Shown in pieces: positions 42,086-50,665 of a stretch of 64,000 nucleotides of DNA. The DNA is from an uncultured Gemmatimonadota bacterium (GTDB lineage: Bacteria > Gemmatimonadota > Gemmatimonadetes > Gemmatimonadales > Gemmatimonadaceae): contig CAIVZZ010000019.1 of assembly GCA_903910555.1 (NCBI GenBank), positions 1 through 64,000 of the forward strand, read 5' to 3'. A program made the position numbers and the translations under genes. Numbering within the stretch: position 1 is the stretch's first letter; each line of letters begins with the position of its first letter. The notes under the pieces were generated by a model. That model was not told where the DNA came from, ran no database searches, and was given only the letters and a program-made list of their open reading frames with translations.

Positions 42086-42652
42086 ATGCTGCATCGAAAC
42101 ACTACACTTCTCGCCGCCGCACTCGTGACGTGCGTCACCGTCGCACACGCGCAGGCTCCTGCACAGGCTGAAGTTGGCCCGAAAGTCGGCGAAGTGGCGC
42201 CCGACTTTACACTGCCAGGCGCGACCATGGGCGGCCTGTCGAAAATCTCACTCTCAAAATTCAAGGGACAGACGGTCGTGATCGCCTTCTTCCCGAAGGC
42301 GCGCACGTCAGGCTGCACCGCGCAGATGACGGGCTACCGTGACCAGTGGGCAACGCTGTTCAACGGCGGCAAGGGCATTCAGGTCATCGGCATCAGCATG
42401 GACGCCGACACGACGCAGATGGATTGGGCACAAGAAGCACACCTGCCAATGATGTTCGCAAGCGACATGAAGGGTGAAGTCGGCAAGCTCTACGGCGCGT
42501 ACGTCGATGGGCGCCCCGTGGAGAACCGCCTGCTCTACGTTGTCGGCCCGGACGGCAAGATCGCGTGGACGGCCAAGCCGTTCAAGCCGATGGTCGCAGA
42601 GTCTTACTCCGAGCTCGGCACCGAGATCAAGAAAGTCGCGGGAACGAAGTGA
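42086..42652 (+). CDS. exported peroxiredoxin/AhpC-TSA family protein (Cys form)
   Basis: A thiol peroxidase of 188 residues with a signal peptide (cleavage near THAQA-like VAHAQA). The core GEVAPDFTLPG and TVVIAFFPKARTSGCTAQM is typical, with peroxidatic Cys77. The resolving cysteine is not obvious, so a 1-Cys or partner-dependent mechanism is likely. A GAGG site eight bases before the ATG at 42086 supports the start; the frame is open upstream to 42053. Its stop overlaps the start of a paralogue of exactly the same length in which this cysteine is TGA. Confidence 0.93.
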   Translation: MLHRNTTLLAAALVTCVTVAHAQAPAQAEVGPKVGEVAPDFTLPGATMGGLSKISLSKFKGQTVVIAFFPKARTSGCTAQMTGYRDQWATLFNGGKGIQVIGISMDADTTQMDWAQEAHLPMMFASDMKGEVGKLYGAYVDGRPVENRLLYVVGPDGKIAWTAKPFKPMVAESYSELGTEIKKVAGTK

Positions 42653-43215
42653 TTTCGAAGTTGGTAATCGCAGCCCTCACCGTCACCGCGCTCGTCGCGG
42701 TGACGGCTGGGGGGTTGCTCGCGCAGATGCCGAAAGTCGGTGACATGGCTCCCGACTTCACGCTGAAAGGTTCGACCAAGGACGGACTTCTCCCGAAGCC
42801 GATCCACCTCGCCGATTTCCGCGGGCAGACCGTAGTCCTCGCCTTTTTTCCAAAGTCGCGAACGAAGGGCTGAACCGTTCAAATGGAGGCGTACCGTGAT
42901 CAGTACGCCACGCTCTTCAAAAACGGACAAGGAGTTGCCGTCATCGGTATCAGCACCGACGACGACACCGTGCAATTCAACTGGGCGCGCGACGCGCACT
43001 TCCCGGTGTATTTCGCCAGCGATCCAGACATCAAGGTCGGCAAGCTCTACGACGTAAAGTATCCGCTCATTAACTACGAGAAGCGCGTGGTGTTCGTGAT
43101 CGATCCGAGCGGAAAAATCACGCACGTTATGGATCCGTTCAAAGAGCTGGTCGCGGACTCGTACACAGAGCTCGGCGATGCGGTAACCAAGGCCGGAGCG
43201 AACAAACCCGAGTAG
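42649..43215 (+). CDS. probable selenocysteine-containing peroxiredoxin (in-frame TGA at the peroxidatic site)
   Basis: Read through one TGA at 42871-42873, this is a 188-residue exported peroxiredoxin, the same length as the upstream Cys paralogue. The sequence before the TGA ends FFPKSRTKG and continues TVQMEAYRDQYATLF; in the paralogue the aligned position is Cys77 (SGCTAQMTGYRDQWATLF), so the TGA encodes residue 75 as selenocysteine at the peroxidatic site. Codon use is normal on both sides and the protein ends at TAG. The GTG start at 42649 overlaps the upstream stop (GTGA). A hairpin with seven base pairs at 42888-42909 fits a bacterial SECIS. Selenocysteine machinery is outside this window. 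Confidence 0.85.
42888..42909 (+). other. SECIS-like hairpin downstream of the in-frame TGA
   Basis: GGCGTAC at 42888-42894 pairs perfectly with GTACGCC at 42903-42909, with an eight-base loop CGTGATCA. The loop begins 21 bases after the TGA and has G as its second base, in line with the bacterial SECIS pattern as I recall it (loop G in the first two positions, stem within tens of bases of the UGA). The aligned stretch in the Cys paralogue (GGGCTAC and GTGGGCA) does not pair. Confidence 0.72.
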
Positions 43216-43227
43216 ATTTCGGGCGAC

Positions 43228-44139
43228 ATGACTCCACCAACGCAGATAACGATCGGACTCATCCAGGACGCCGTCAGCGGTGATCAAACGCAAACGCTGA
43301 CGGCCACGATCGCGCGCATTCGCGAGGCCGCCGGCCGCGGCGCGCAGATCATCTGCCTCAAGGAACTCTTCAACGCGCCGTACTTCTGCAAATCGCTCAA
43401 GCAGGAGTATTTCAATTTCGCGGAGCCGATTCCGGGGCACACCACCGAAGTGCTGCACGCGCTCGCCGCGGAACTGCAGATCGTGCTGATCGTGCCGATG
43501 TATGAACGCCAGGGCCCCGGCATCTATCGCAACTCCGCCGCAGTGATCGACGCCGACGGCACGCTGCTCGGCGTCTATCGCAAAATGCACATCCCGCACG
43601 ACCCGATGTTCGAAGAGAAATATTATTTCACACCGGGCGATTCCGACGGCGACGGCCCGCAGTCTGCCGGCGGCTTCAAAGTCTGGAAGACGCGCTACGG
43701 AATCATCGGCGTGCTCATTTGCTGGGATCAGTGGTATCCCGAAGCCGCGCGTATCACCGCGCTGCTCGGCGCGGAGATTCTGTTTTATCCGACAGCCATC
43801 GGCTGGCACCCCGCGGAAAAAGCAGAGTGGGGCGACGCGCAGGTTGATGCGTGGCGTACGGCGCAACGCGCCCACGCAATTGCGAACGGCGTGTTCGTCG
43901 CTGCGACAAATCGCGTGGGGCTCGAACCGGAACCCGGCACCGACGGACTCGAGTTTTTCGGACATTCGTTCGTCTGCGATCCGTTCGGGCGTGTGATCGC
44001 CGAAGCGGGCACCGATCCGTCGATCGTCGTCGCGTCGTGCGATCTCTCGCACATCGAGTCCACCCGCCGCAACTGGCCGTTCCTGCGCGATCGGCGCATC
44101 GACGCGTACGGTCCGATCCTGAACCGCTGGATGGGATGA
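43228..44139 (+). CDS. aguB: N-carbamoylputrescine amidase
   Basis: Hydrolyses N-carbamoylputrescine to putrescine, CO2 and ammonia. A nitrilase-superfamily protein of 303 residues with the Glu-Lys-Cys triad: Glu in CLKELFNAPYF, Lys in VYRKMHIPHDP and Cys in GVLICWDQWYPEAAR. The conserved ending is RRNWPFLRDRRIDAYG. The gene starts 12 bases after the selenoprotein stop and overlaps aguA by ATGA, forming the agmatine-to-putrescine pair. Placement downstream of the two peroxiredoxins suggests one transcript. Confidence 0.94.
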   Translation: MTPPTQITIGLIQDAVSGDQTQTLTATIARIREAAGRGAQIICLKELFNAPYFCKSLKQEYFNFAEPIPGHTTEVLHALAAELQIVLIVPMYERQGPGIYRNSAAVIDADGTLLGVYRKMHIPHDPMFEEKYYFTPGDSDGDGPQSAGGFKVWKTRYGIIGVLICWDQWYPEAARITALLGAEILFYPTAIGWHPAEKAEWGDAQVDAWRTAQRAHAIANGVFVAATNRVGLEPEPGTDGLEFFGHSFVCDPFGRVIAEAGTDPSIVVASCDLSHIESTRRNWPFLRDRRIDAYGPILNRWMG

Positions 44140-45185
44140 CGCCACTGCGCTGGCCCGCCGAGTGGGAACGGCACGATGCGACATGGATTGCCTGGCCGCA
44201 TCACGAACCGGATTGGCCGGGAAAGTTTGAGCCGATTCCGCTGGTCTACGCGGAGATCGTACACGCGCTGCATTCACACGAGCGCGTCGAGATTCTTTGC
44301 CACGATGAAACCGTTCGAGAGAAGGCCTCGCGGATTCTCGGCGAACGCGGGGTCGACTTGGCGCGCGTCCGTCTGCATCTCGTTCCGACAGATCGCACCT
44401 GGCTGCGCGATTCCGCACCGACCGCTGTGCGCAGCGCCGCCGGCGATGTCGAACTCGTGCGATGGGGATTCAACGCGTGGGCGAAGTACGACAATTTTTC
44501 ACGCGACGCTGAAATCGGCGTCGCGGTCGCGCGGCTGACCGGGTTAAAGGTTCGCGAACCGCAGCGCCCTGACGGAAAAGGCCGCGTGATTCTCGAAGGC
44601 GGCGGCATCGAAACCGACGGACTCGGCACGATGCTCGTCACCGAAGAATGGCTGCTCTCGGATACGCAGGTGCGAAATTCCGGACTCGGACGCGGTGACT
44701 ACGAACGCATCTTCGCCGACGCGCTCGGCATTTCAAAAACGATCTGGCTCGGCGAAGGCTGCATCGGCGATGACACGCACGGTCACATCGATGATATCGC
44801 GCGATTCGTCGCGCCCGGTGTATTGGTGCTCGCGCACGAAGAAGATCCCTCCGACGAAAACCACACACGCTCGCTCGACAATTTGAAACGGCTCGCCAAC
44901 GCAACCGATGCGCGCGGCGAGCCGATCAAAGTTGTCACGCTTCCCTATCCGAGCGCCGTCATGATGGAAGGCCAGCGCCTTCCCGCGAGCTACGCAAATT
45001 TTTACATCGCAAACGGCATCGTCATCGTCCCAACTTTCAACGACGCGAACGACCGCGTTGCGCTGAACACACTCTCATTACTCTTCCCCGACCGAAAAAT
45101 CGTCGGCATTAACTCAGTAGATCTCGTCTGGGGCCTGGGAACGCTGCACTGTCTGACCCAACAGCAGCCGTCTCCTCGCTCCTAG
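44136..45185 (+). CDS. aguA: agmatine deiminase
   Basis: Converts agmatine to N-carbamoylputrescine. The protein is 349 residues, with the guanidine-deiminase fold. Motifs include HDATWIAWPHHEPDWPG near the N-terminus, RTWLRDSAPT, EGGGIETDGLGT, the catalytic His in THGHIDDIARF, and the nucleophile Cys in GTLHCLTQQQPSP at the C-terminus. The ATG at 44136 overlaps the aguB stop, so its product is passed to the enzyme encoded just upstream. Together they give a two-step route to putrescine. Confidence 0.95.
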   Translation: MTPLRWPAEWERHDATWIAWPHHEPDWPGKFEPIPLVYAEIVHALHSHERVEILCHDETVREKASRILGERGVDLARVRLHLVPTDRTWLRDSAPTAVRSAAGDVELVRWGFNAWAKYDNFSRDAEIGVAVARLTGLKVREPQRPDGKGRVILEGGGIETDGLGTMLVTEEWLLSDTQVRNSGLGRGDYERIFADALGISKTIWLGEGCIGDDTHGHIDDIARFVAPGVLVLAHEEDPSDENHTRSLDNLKRLANATDARGEPIKVVTLPYPSAVMMEGQRLPASYANFYIANGIVIVPTFNDANDRVALNTLSLLFPDRKIVGINSVDLVWGLGTLHCLTQQQPSPRS

Positions 45186-45201
45186 CACATTGCGAGGTCG
45201 C

Positions 45202-45224
45202 CCCTCATGCTTCGCTCGTCCCCG
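45202..45224. repeat. dispersed 23-base intergenic repeat, copy 1
   Basis: This stretch begins CCCCTCATGCTTCGCTCGT and is an inverted copy, 22 of 23 bases, of the sequence at 49312-49334. It lies in the short gap between the convergent ends of aguA and the membrane-protein gene at 45228-45725. A degenerate relative is at 61757-61803. Confidence 0.6.
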
Positions 45225-45227
45225 CCG

Positions 45228-45725
45228 TTAGTGCTCGTGCTCCATCTTCGGCGGCGCAACCCACCCCGCCGGCGGTGTCTTCAGCGACTGCTGATCGCGA
45301 ATAACCTTCCCGCCCAGCCACGCCGTCCGCCCCATCGTCGTCGCACCCATCAGGCACGCGATCACGAGCACGATCTGCATCCAGCTCGCGAGCACCGCGT
45401 CTTTCGCCCGCGTGAGCTTCCACCATGCGAACGCCGCAAACGCGCCGCCGAGCAAGCAGACAATGTTCGCGTAACCGGCGGCTTCGCGGTGTTCATCCCA
45501 CGAGTCCGCTTTCACCCACCAGAAATCTTCGAGCACCTCGTGCGCACCGTGTCCGGTTAGCACGCTCGGGTATGCGAACAATCCCGCGATCGTCAGAGAA
45601 GCGGCGGCGTACAGCCACGCCGCGCGCGATTTTGTCGCAATCGCGAGCAGTGACGCAAAAAGTGCCATCACGGTGAGAATCACTGGAAAGTGATTCAGAA
45701 TCAGATGCAGTTCGCGTTGGTCCAT
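45228..45725 (-). CDS. multi-pass membrane protein (DUF2231-like)
   Basis: A membrane protein of 165 residues with about four or five hydrophobic segments and a His-rich C-terminus (PPKMEHEH). The N-terminal helix LHLILNHFPVILTVMALFAS with a conserved His resembles DUF2231-type membrane proteins, where histidines may bind heme or metal. An AAAGGAG ribosome site just before the ATG at 45725 supports this start over 45797. It is divergent from the binding-protein gene by 53 bases. Confidence 0.72.
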   Translation of the reverse strand: MDQRELHLILNHFPVILTVMALFASLLAIATKSRAAWLYAAASLTIAGLFAYPSVLTGHGAHEVLEDFWWVKADSWDEHREAAGYANIVCLLGGAFAAFAWWKLTRAKDAVLASWMQIVLVIACLMGATTMGRTAWLGGKVIRDQQSLKTPPAGWVAPPKMEHEH

Positions 45726-45778
45726 GGCTCCTTTCGGGTATCGGTTCCGCGACGCACGTCCGACGTGCACATTGAAGA

Positions 45779-46885
45779 ATGCTTCGGACGCGCGCAAAAA
45801 TCACCTCTATTCTACTTCTTGTCGCCGCGGCGTGCTCGCCGGCCGATAAAAGTGGAGGCGCGCCCTACACGATCGGTGCGGCGGGACCGTGGCAGCTCAG
45901 TCACGGACGCAACACTCGCCTCGGAATTGAACTCGCCCTCAAAGAGATCAACGACGCGGGCGGCGTGAATGGCCACAAGCTGCAAATCAAGGAAGCCGAC
46001 GATCGCGCCGACGGCGCCGTCGCCGCGCAGGTCGCGAAGAAATTCGTCGAGGACAAATCGATCGCCGCTGTCGTCGGTCACGTCACGTCGGGCGCGATGG
46101 TTGCCGCCGCGCAGGTCTACGACGGCCAGCTCGCCGCCGTCGCGACATCGGCGAGCTCACCGGATCTAACCGGCATTTCGAAGTGGGCCTTTCGCATCAT
46201 CTCGAGCGATTCGGCCAACGGCGCAGACATGGCCAAGTTCGCATCGCGCACGGGACACAAACGCGCTGCGATCCTGTACGAGAACGACAACTACGGGCGC
46301 GGGCTCGCCGACGCGTTCCGCAAGAACTTTACGGGCGAGATCATCGATATCGATCCGATCCGTTCCGACGCGGCGAATCACGAGATCTACATCTCATACT
46401 TCAAACTCAAGCAGCCGGATATCGTTTTCGTCGCCGGCGTGATCGGCTCCGCTCTGCCAATGCTCGCCGAAGCAAAAAAACAGGGACTCAAAGTCGACTT
46501 CATGGGCGGCGACGGATGGACCCCGATCGTCGAGCGGCCCGAGATTTCCGAGGGTGCATATGTTGGCGCACCGTTCGCGCCCACCGATCCGCGCCCCGAA
46601 GCGCAGAAGTTCGTCGCGACGTACAAGGCCGCCTACAAAGGAGAAGAGCCCGACGGCAACGCCGCGCTCGGGTACGACGCGACAAAAATCATCGCGGCTG
46701 CACTCGCCGCCGTCGGCCCTGATCGCGAAAAAATCCGCGACTGGCTCGCACATCTTTCTCTGCCGTTTGCCGGCGTGACGGGACCGATTCGATTTCTGCC
46801 GACCGGTGATCCCGCGGGTAAGAGCATCACGATGACGCGCGTGGGGCACGACGGCACGCTCGTTGTGCTCGGCGCGGCAAAGTAG
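45779..46885 (+). CDS. branched-chain amino acid-type ABC transporter substrate-binding lipoprotein
   Basis: A periplasmic binding protein of 368 residues (LivK/type I fold). A lipobox is visible at the end of the signal peptide, [11 protein letters not shown], so it is probably lipid-anchored. Core features are [20 protein letters not shown], then [27 protein letters not shown] and [12 protein letters not shown]. No permease or ATPase gene of the Liv type is adjacent; the next gene, seven bases downstream, is a chemoreceptor. I infer the binding protein may present a ligand to the receptor. Confidence 0.88.
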   Translation: MLRTRAKITSILLLVAAACSPADKSGGAPYTIGAAGPWQLSHGRNTRLGIELALKEINDAGGVNGHKLQIKEADDRADGAVAAQVAKKFVEDKSIAAVVGHVTSGAMVAAAQVYDGQLAAVATSASSPDLTGISKWAFRIISSDSANGADMAKFASRTGHKRAAILYENDNYGRGLADAFRKNFTGEIIDIDPIRSDAANHEIYISYFKLKQPDIVFVAGVIGSALPMLAEAKKQGLKVDFMGGDGWTPIVERPEISEGAYVGAPFAPTDPRPEAQKFVATYKAAYKGEEPDGNAALGYDATKIIAAALAAVGPDREKIRDWLAHLSLPFAGVTGPIRFLPTGDPAGKSITMTRVGHDGTLVVLGAAK

Positions 46886-46892
46886 CTCACGC

Positions 46893-48599
46893 ATGAATCC
46901 CCTGACACTCGGCACGATTCGCTCACGCCTCCTCGCCGGATTCGGTGCGGTAATCGTGCTGCTCGCCGTCGCGGGAATTGTCGGGCGCCTCTCACTCACA
47001 TCGCTCTCGCAGCGGATCGAGTCGACGCTCGCGGCCACACGCCGCGAGGCGCGCCTGACCACAGACATCACGTCGAACGTCGCGCAGGAACTCTCGGCGG
47101 GCGGCCGCTACCTCGAAAATCCGGACACCGCGAGCCAGAACGCATTTCGTTCGTACGGCTGGGCCGCGCACCGCGCGCAGAAAGAACTCAACGAAAGCGA
47201 GGGAATGAGCGCCGACGATATCGCGGTCGTCGCCGCGATCGACGTGCGACTTTCCGGGCTCGAAAACGAACTCGCCGTCGCGCATCGACTGAAAGATCTC
47301 AAGCGCGACAAAGAAGCGGGCGTCGCGGAGGCGTCGGCGCACGTGTCGGAATCCGCGCTCCTCGCGAGCGTGCAGCAGCTCGGACAGCGGCGCGCCCGGC
47401 AGATGGAGCACACGTCGCAAGACCTGCGCGCGGAGGCGGACCGCCGCTCGCTGCTGCTCGTCGCATTCATATTCGTCGCGATCGTACTCGGCATCGTCAT
47501 CGTGATGAGCACGGTGCGGTCGATCTCCGTGCCGCTCGAGGCGCTCGTTGCCCATGCGCGCGCGCTGAGCAATGGCAGACTCGACGTCCGCACCAAGACC
47601 GATATGCCCGGCGAGTTCCGCGAGCTCGCGATCGCGATGAATTCAACCGCGGACTCACTCGCGCGAATTGTCGATGTCGCGAGCTCAACGGCCGAAGATG
47701 TCTCGACATCCGCGCACCAGCTCGCCTCTGCAGCCGAGCAGATCTCGCATGCCGCAGGTCAGACGGCGACGGCGATGTCGGACGTCACCGAGGGCGCGGA
47801 ACTCCAGGTAACCGCGCTGCGCACCGTGGACGACTCATTCCACGTGATGCGCACGAGTGCAGATACCGTGCGCACCGGTGCAAGCCAGGTGAAGGATCTC
47901 GCCGACGGAATCGAACGTTCGGCACGCGAAAAGCGCGCGGAAATAGACCGCGCGCTTGGGATTCTCGCCGAGGTTCGCACGAGCGTCGAGCGTGCCGCCG
48001 GCGAAGTTCGCGAACTCACCGGAGTGGCAGAGAGCATCAACAGGTTTGTCGCAACGGTCAGCCGCATCGCCGAGCAGACGAACCTGCTCGCGCTGAACGC
48101 GGCAATCGAAGCGGCGCGCGCGGGCGCGGCCGGCCGCGGCTTCGCCGTTGTTGCCGACGAAGTGCGCAAACTCGCCGAGCAGGCGCAGACCGCGGCGGAC
48201 GATGTCGTGCAGCTGACGGCGGTCGTCACCGCGCGAGTCGGCAGCACAACGCAGGCGATGCAGGCGGGCTCATCGCGCGTACGCGAGATCCAGCAGCTCT
48301 CGCGTGATATCGACGCGGCGCTCTCGGAAATCACGAACGCCGCGAAAGACACGCTGATTGCCGCTGGCGATGTGACCGTGGCCGCCGACGAAAATGTGAA
48401 TGCGGTCTTGGGAGCGAGCGCCGGGATCTCGCAGGCCGCGCGCACCGCGGAAGGACATGCAGCGGCGGCTCAGGAAGTCAGCGCGAGCACCGAGGAACAG
48501 AGCGCCGCGTGCGAAGAGATGAGTTCGGCCTCAGCGTCGCTCCTGACCGGCGCGAGCCGTCTCAAGGAAATCGTTTCCGGGCTGCGCACCAACCAATGA
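46893..48599 (+). CDS. methyl-accepting chemotaxis protein
   Basis: A chemoreceptor of 568 residues. Helix one ([18 protein letters not shown]) and a second membrane helix near residues 188-210 ([20 protein letters not shown]) enclose a helical sensing domain; a HAMP domain follows ([20 protein letters not shown]). The signalling hairpin tip is [18 protein letters not shown] and then [17 protein letters not shown]. It starts seven bases after the binding-lipoprotein stop, and its stop overlaps queC by ATGA. The pairing with a binding protein suggests a taxis or sensing module for an amino acid-like ligand. Confidence 0.93.
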   Translation: MNPLTLGTIRSRLLAGFGAVIVLLAVAGIVGRLSLTSLSQRIESTLAATRREARLTTDITSNVAQELSAGGRYLENPDTASQNAFRSYGWAAHRAQKELNESEGMSADDIAVVAAIDVRLSGLENELAVAHRLKDLKRDKEAGVAEASAHVSESALLASVQQLGQRRARQMEHTSQDLRAEADRRSLLLVAFIFVAIVLGIVIVMSTVRSISVPLEALVAHARALSNGRLDVRTKTDMPGEFRELAIAMNSTADSLARIVDVASSTAEDVSTSAHQLASAAEQISHAAGQTATAMSDVTEGAELQVTALRTVDDSFHVMRTSADTVRTGASQVKDLADGIERSAREKRAEIDRALGILAEVRTSVERAAGEVRELTGVAESINRFVATVSRIAEQTNLLALNAAIEAARAGAAGRGFAVVADEVRKLAEQAQTAADDVVQLTAVVTARVGSTTQAMQAGSSRVREIQQLSRDIDAALSEITNAAKDTLIAAGDVTVAADENVNAVLGASAGISQAARTAEGHAAAAQEVSASTEEQSAACEEMSSASASLLTGASRLKEIVSGLRTNQ

Positions 48600-49306
48600 C
48601 GGCAGGCAGCAAAGACGGCGCCGGCGCACCGGCCGTGCTGCTCCTGAGCGGCGGCCTCGATTCGACGACGCTGCTCGCGCTCGCGACGAAACAGGGATTC
48701 GCCGTCAACGCACTGACCTTTCGGTATGGTCAGCGTCACGGCGTGGAGATCGACCGTGCGCGTGAGATCGCCGCGAAGTACGGCGTCGCGCGGCATGTTG
48801 TTGCGGACATCGACCTTCGCCTCTTTGGCGGATCCGCGCTCACGAGCGACATCGCGGTTCCGAAAGACCGGAGCGCAGGCGAGCTCGGCCATGGGATTCC
48901 CGTGACGTATGTTCCCGCGCGCAATACGATTTTTCTTTCGTTCGCGCTCGCATGGGCCGAGGTGCTCGGCGCAAATGAAATTTTTATTGGCGTCAACGCG
49001 CTCGACTACAGCGGCTATCCCGACTGCAGGCCGGAATTCATTCGCGCGTTTGAGGCCATGGCGCGGCTCGCGACGCGGGTCGGCGTGGAGAATGCGGGGG
49101 GCGTCAGTGTGCGCACGCCGCTGATCGACATGAGCAAAAAAGAGATCGTCGCGCTCGGACTTTCACTCGGCGTGGATTACGGGATGACCACGAGTTGCTA
49201 CGACCCCGCTCCGGATGGAACCGCGTGCGGGCACTGCGATGCGTGCCAGCTGCGGCTGAAAGGATTTTCTGAGGCGGGCGTGCGCGATCCGGTGAGATAC
49301 GCGTGA
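48596..49306 (+). CDS. queC: 7-cyano-7-deazaguanine synthase
   Basis: Makes preQ0 from 7-carboxy-7-deazaguanine using ATP and ammonia, in the queuosine tRNA-modification pathway. The protein is 236 residues with the PP-loop [16 protein letters not shown], the segment [18 protein letters not shown], and zinc cysteines in [20 protein letters not shown]. The ATG at 48596 overlaps the chemoreceptor stop. queE, the enzyme before it in the pathway, follows after 34 bases. Confidence 0.95.
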   Translation: MTAGSKDGAGAPAVLLLSGGLDSTTLLALATKQGFAVNALTFRYGQRHGVEIDRAREIAAKYGVARHVVADIDLRLFGGSALTSDIAVPKDRSAGELGHGIPVTYVPARNTIFLSFALAWAEVLGANEIFIGVNALDYSGYPDCRPEFIRAFEAMARLATRVGVENAGGVSVRTPLIDMSKKEIVALGLSLGVDYGMTTSCYDPAPDGTACGHCDACQLRLKGFSEAGVRDPVRYA

Positions 49307-49311
49307 AAAAC

Positions 49312-49334
49312 GGGGACGAGCGAAGCGTGAGGGG
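49312..49334. repeat. dispersed 23-base intergenic repeat, copy 2 (carries the queE ribosome site)
   Basis: Begins GGGGACGAGCGAAGCGTGA and is the inverse complement of 45202-45224 with one mismatch. It lies between queC and queE, and its last bases (GTGAGGGG) with the next AG form the ribosome-binding site GAGGGGAG ahead of the queE GTG start at 49341. Confidence 0.65.
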
Positions 49335-49340
49335 AGTCCG

Positions 49341-49979
49341 GTGACATACGCCGTCAAAGAGATCTTCTATACGCTGCAGGGCGAAGGCTTTCACACGGGC
49401 CGCCCGGCGGTGTTCATGCGGTTCGCCGGCTGCAATCTGTGGACGGGCCGCGAGGAAGACCGCGCGACGGCCGTATGCAAGTTCTGCGACACGGATTTTG
49501 TCGGGATCGGCCCCGATGGCGGCAAGTTTGCGACCGCGAATGATCTTGCCGATGCCGTCGCTGCGAAGTGGCCCAAAGAGCATGAAGGCGGGGGCCGCCG
49601 ATTTGTGGTCTGCACCGGCGGCGAACCGCTCCTGCAACTCGACATTGACGCGATCGATGCGCTGCACGCACGCGGATTCGCCGTGGCAGTCGAAACGAAC
49701 GGTACGCAGCCGGCACCGCGCGGGCTTGACTGGATTTGCGTGAGCCCGAAAATCGGTGCGCCCCTCGTGCTCACCTCGGGCGACGAGCTGAAGCTCGTTT
49801 ACCCGCAAACGGGCGGCGAACCGGAGCAATTCGCGCAGCTCGACTTTGCGCATTTCTTTGTGCAGCCGATGGACGGACCGGACATCGACCGAAACTCCCG
49901 GCTGGCTCTGGAGTACTGCCTGACAAACCCCCGGTGGCGACTTTCTGTCCAAACACACAAAGCGCTGGGGATCCGCTAG
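49341..49979 (+). CDS. queE: 7-carboxy-7-deazaguanine synthase
   Basis: Radical SAM enzyme of the queuosine pathway that forms 7-carboxy-7-deazaguanine. The protein has 212 residues. The cluster motif is the long-spaced C-x14-C-x2-C form known in one QueE clade: Cys in RFAGCNLWTGRE, then AVCKFCDTDFVG. The N-terminal VKEIFYTLQGEGFHTGRPAV and the SAM motif VCTGGEPLLQLD agree. The start is a GTG at 49341 with GAGGGGAG upstream. It completes a two-gene unit with queC; queD and queF are not in this window. Confidence 0.94.
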   Translation: MTYAVKEIFYTLQGEGFHTGRPAVFMRFAGCNLWTGREEDRATAVCKFCDTDFVGIGPDGGKFATANDLADAVAAKWPKEHEGGGRRFVVCTGGEPLLQLDIDAIDALHARGFAVAVETNGTQPAPRGLDWICVSPKIGAPLVLTSGDELKLVYPQTGGEPEQFAQLDFAHFFVQPMDGPDIDRNSRLALEYCLTNPRWRLSVQTHKALGIR

Positions 49980-50056
49980 GAAATCGTTCGAAAGGGTTAC
50001 GGCGGGTCGGACTATGAACTACCTTGAACGGTCGTTCCCCCAATAACACGGTCTAA

Positions 50057-50659
50057 ATGCTTCGTTCCCGCCTCACCCTGCTGTTGTCTGGCGCCATCCT
50101 CTGTGCCGTCGCGGTTCCCGCGTCGGCCCAGCAGAAGGCGTCCGTCAAGTCGCCCAAAAAGGCGGTGCAGGCAGTGACGGAGCGTGAGGCCAACCCGGCC
50201 GGTCCGTTCGCACGGCTTTCGTTCGTCCAGCGCGACTCGATCATCGAACACACGCGGAACCTGCTGGGCGTGAAGTACAAGTGGGCCGGGCTCAATCCTT
50301 TGAAGGGACTCGACTGCAGCGGCATCGTGAAGTACGTCTTCGCGAAGCTCGGTGTCGAGCTCCCGCACCACGCTGCCGCACTCGCGAAGATGGGCGACCC
50401 GATTGCGAAAGACACCGCCGAAATGCAGCCCGGCGATCTTCTCGTATTCGGCAAGGGCAAGCGCATCTCGCATGTCGGGATCTACGTCGGTGACGGCAAG
50501 ATGATCCACGCCTCGAGCAGCGCGCATCACGTGGTCGAGACGGAAGTCGTGAAGTACCGTCCCGCCGGCGGCCTGCAGTGGAAGGGTGTCCGCCGCATCG
50601 TCGGGATCGACTCGACGGTGATCGAGAACGACCCAGAGCCCACCCCGCCCGCGCGCTAG
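50057..50659 (+). CDS. NlpC/P60 family secreted peptidoglycan hydrolase
   Basis: A cysteine peptidase of 200 residues, exported by a signal peptide ending AVPASAQ. The catalytic Cys is in GLDCSGIVKYVF, the His in ISHVGIYVGDG and the third polar residue in MIHASSSAHH. The preceding NLLGVKYKWAG is typical of the family. The short domain is preceded by a basic linker. It likely cleaves cell-wall peptide bonds. It converges with the CapA-family gene, with stops seven bases apart. Confidence 0.92.
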   Translation: MLRSRLTLLLSGAILCAVAVPASAQQKASVKSPKKAVQAVTEREANPAGPFARLSFVQRDSIIEHTRNLLGVKYKWAGLNPLKGLDCSGIVKYVFAKLGVELPHHAAALAKMGDPIAKDTAEMQPGDLLVFGKGKRISHVGIYVGDGKMIHASSSAHHVVETEVVKYRPAGGLQWKGVRRIVGIDSTVIENDPEPTPPAR

Positions 50660-50665
50660 TCCGGG

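Noticed and set aside
42565-43215. Two separate truncated peroxiredoxin fragments (a pseudogene split by TGA)
   Set aside because: The TGA falls exactly on the peroxidatic Cys, the sequence after it is intact and conserved, and a SECIS-like hairpin follows; a random nonsense mutation would not be expected here.
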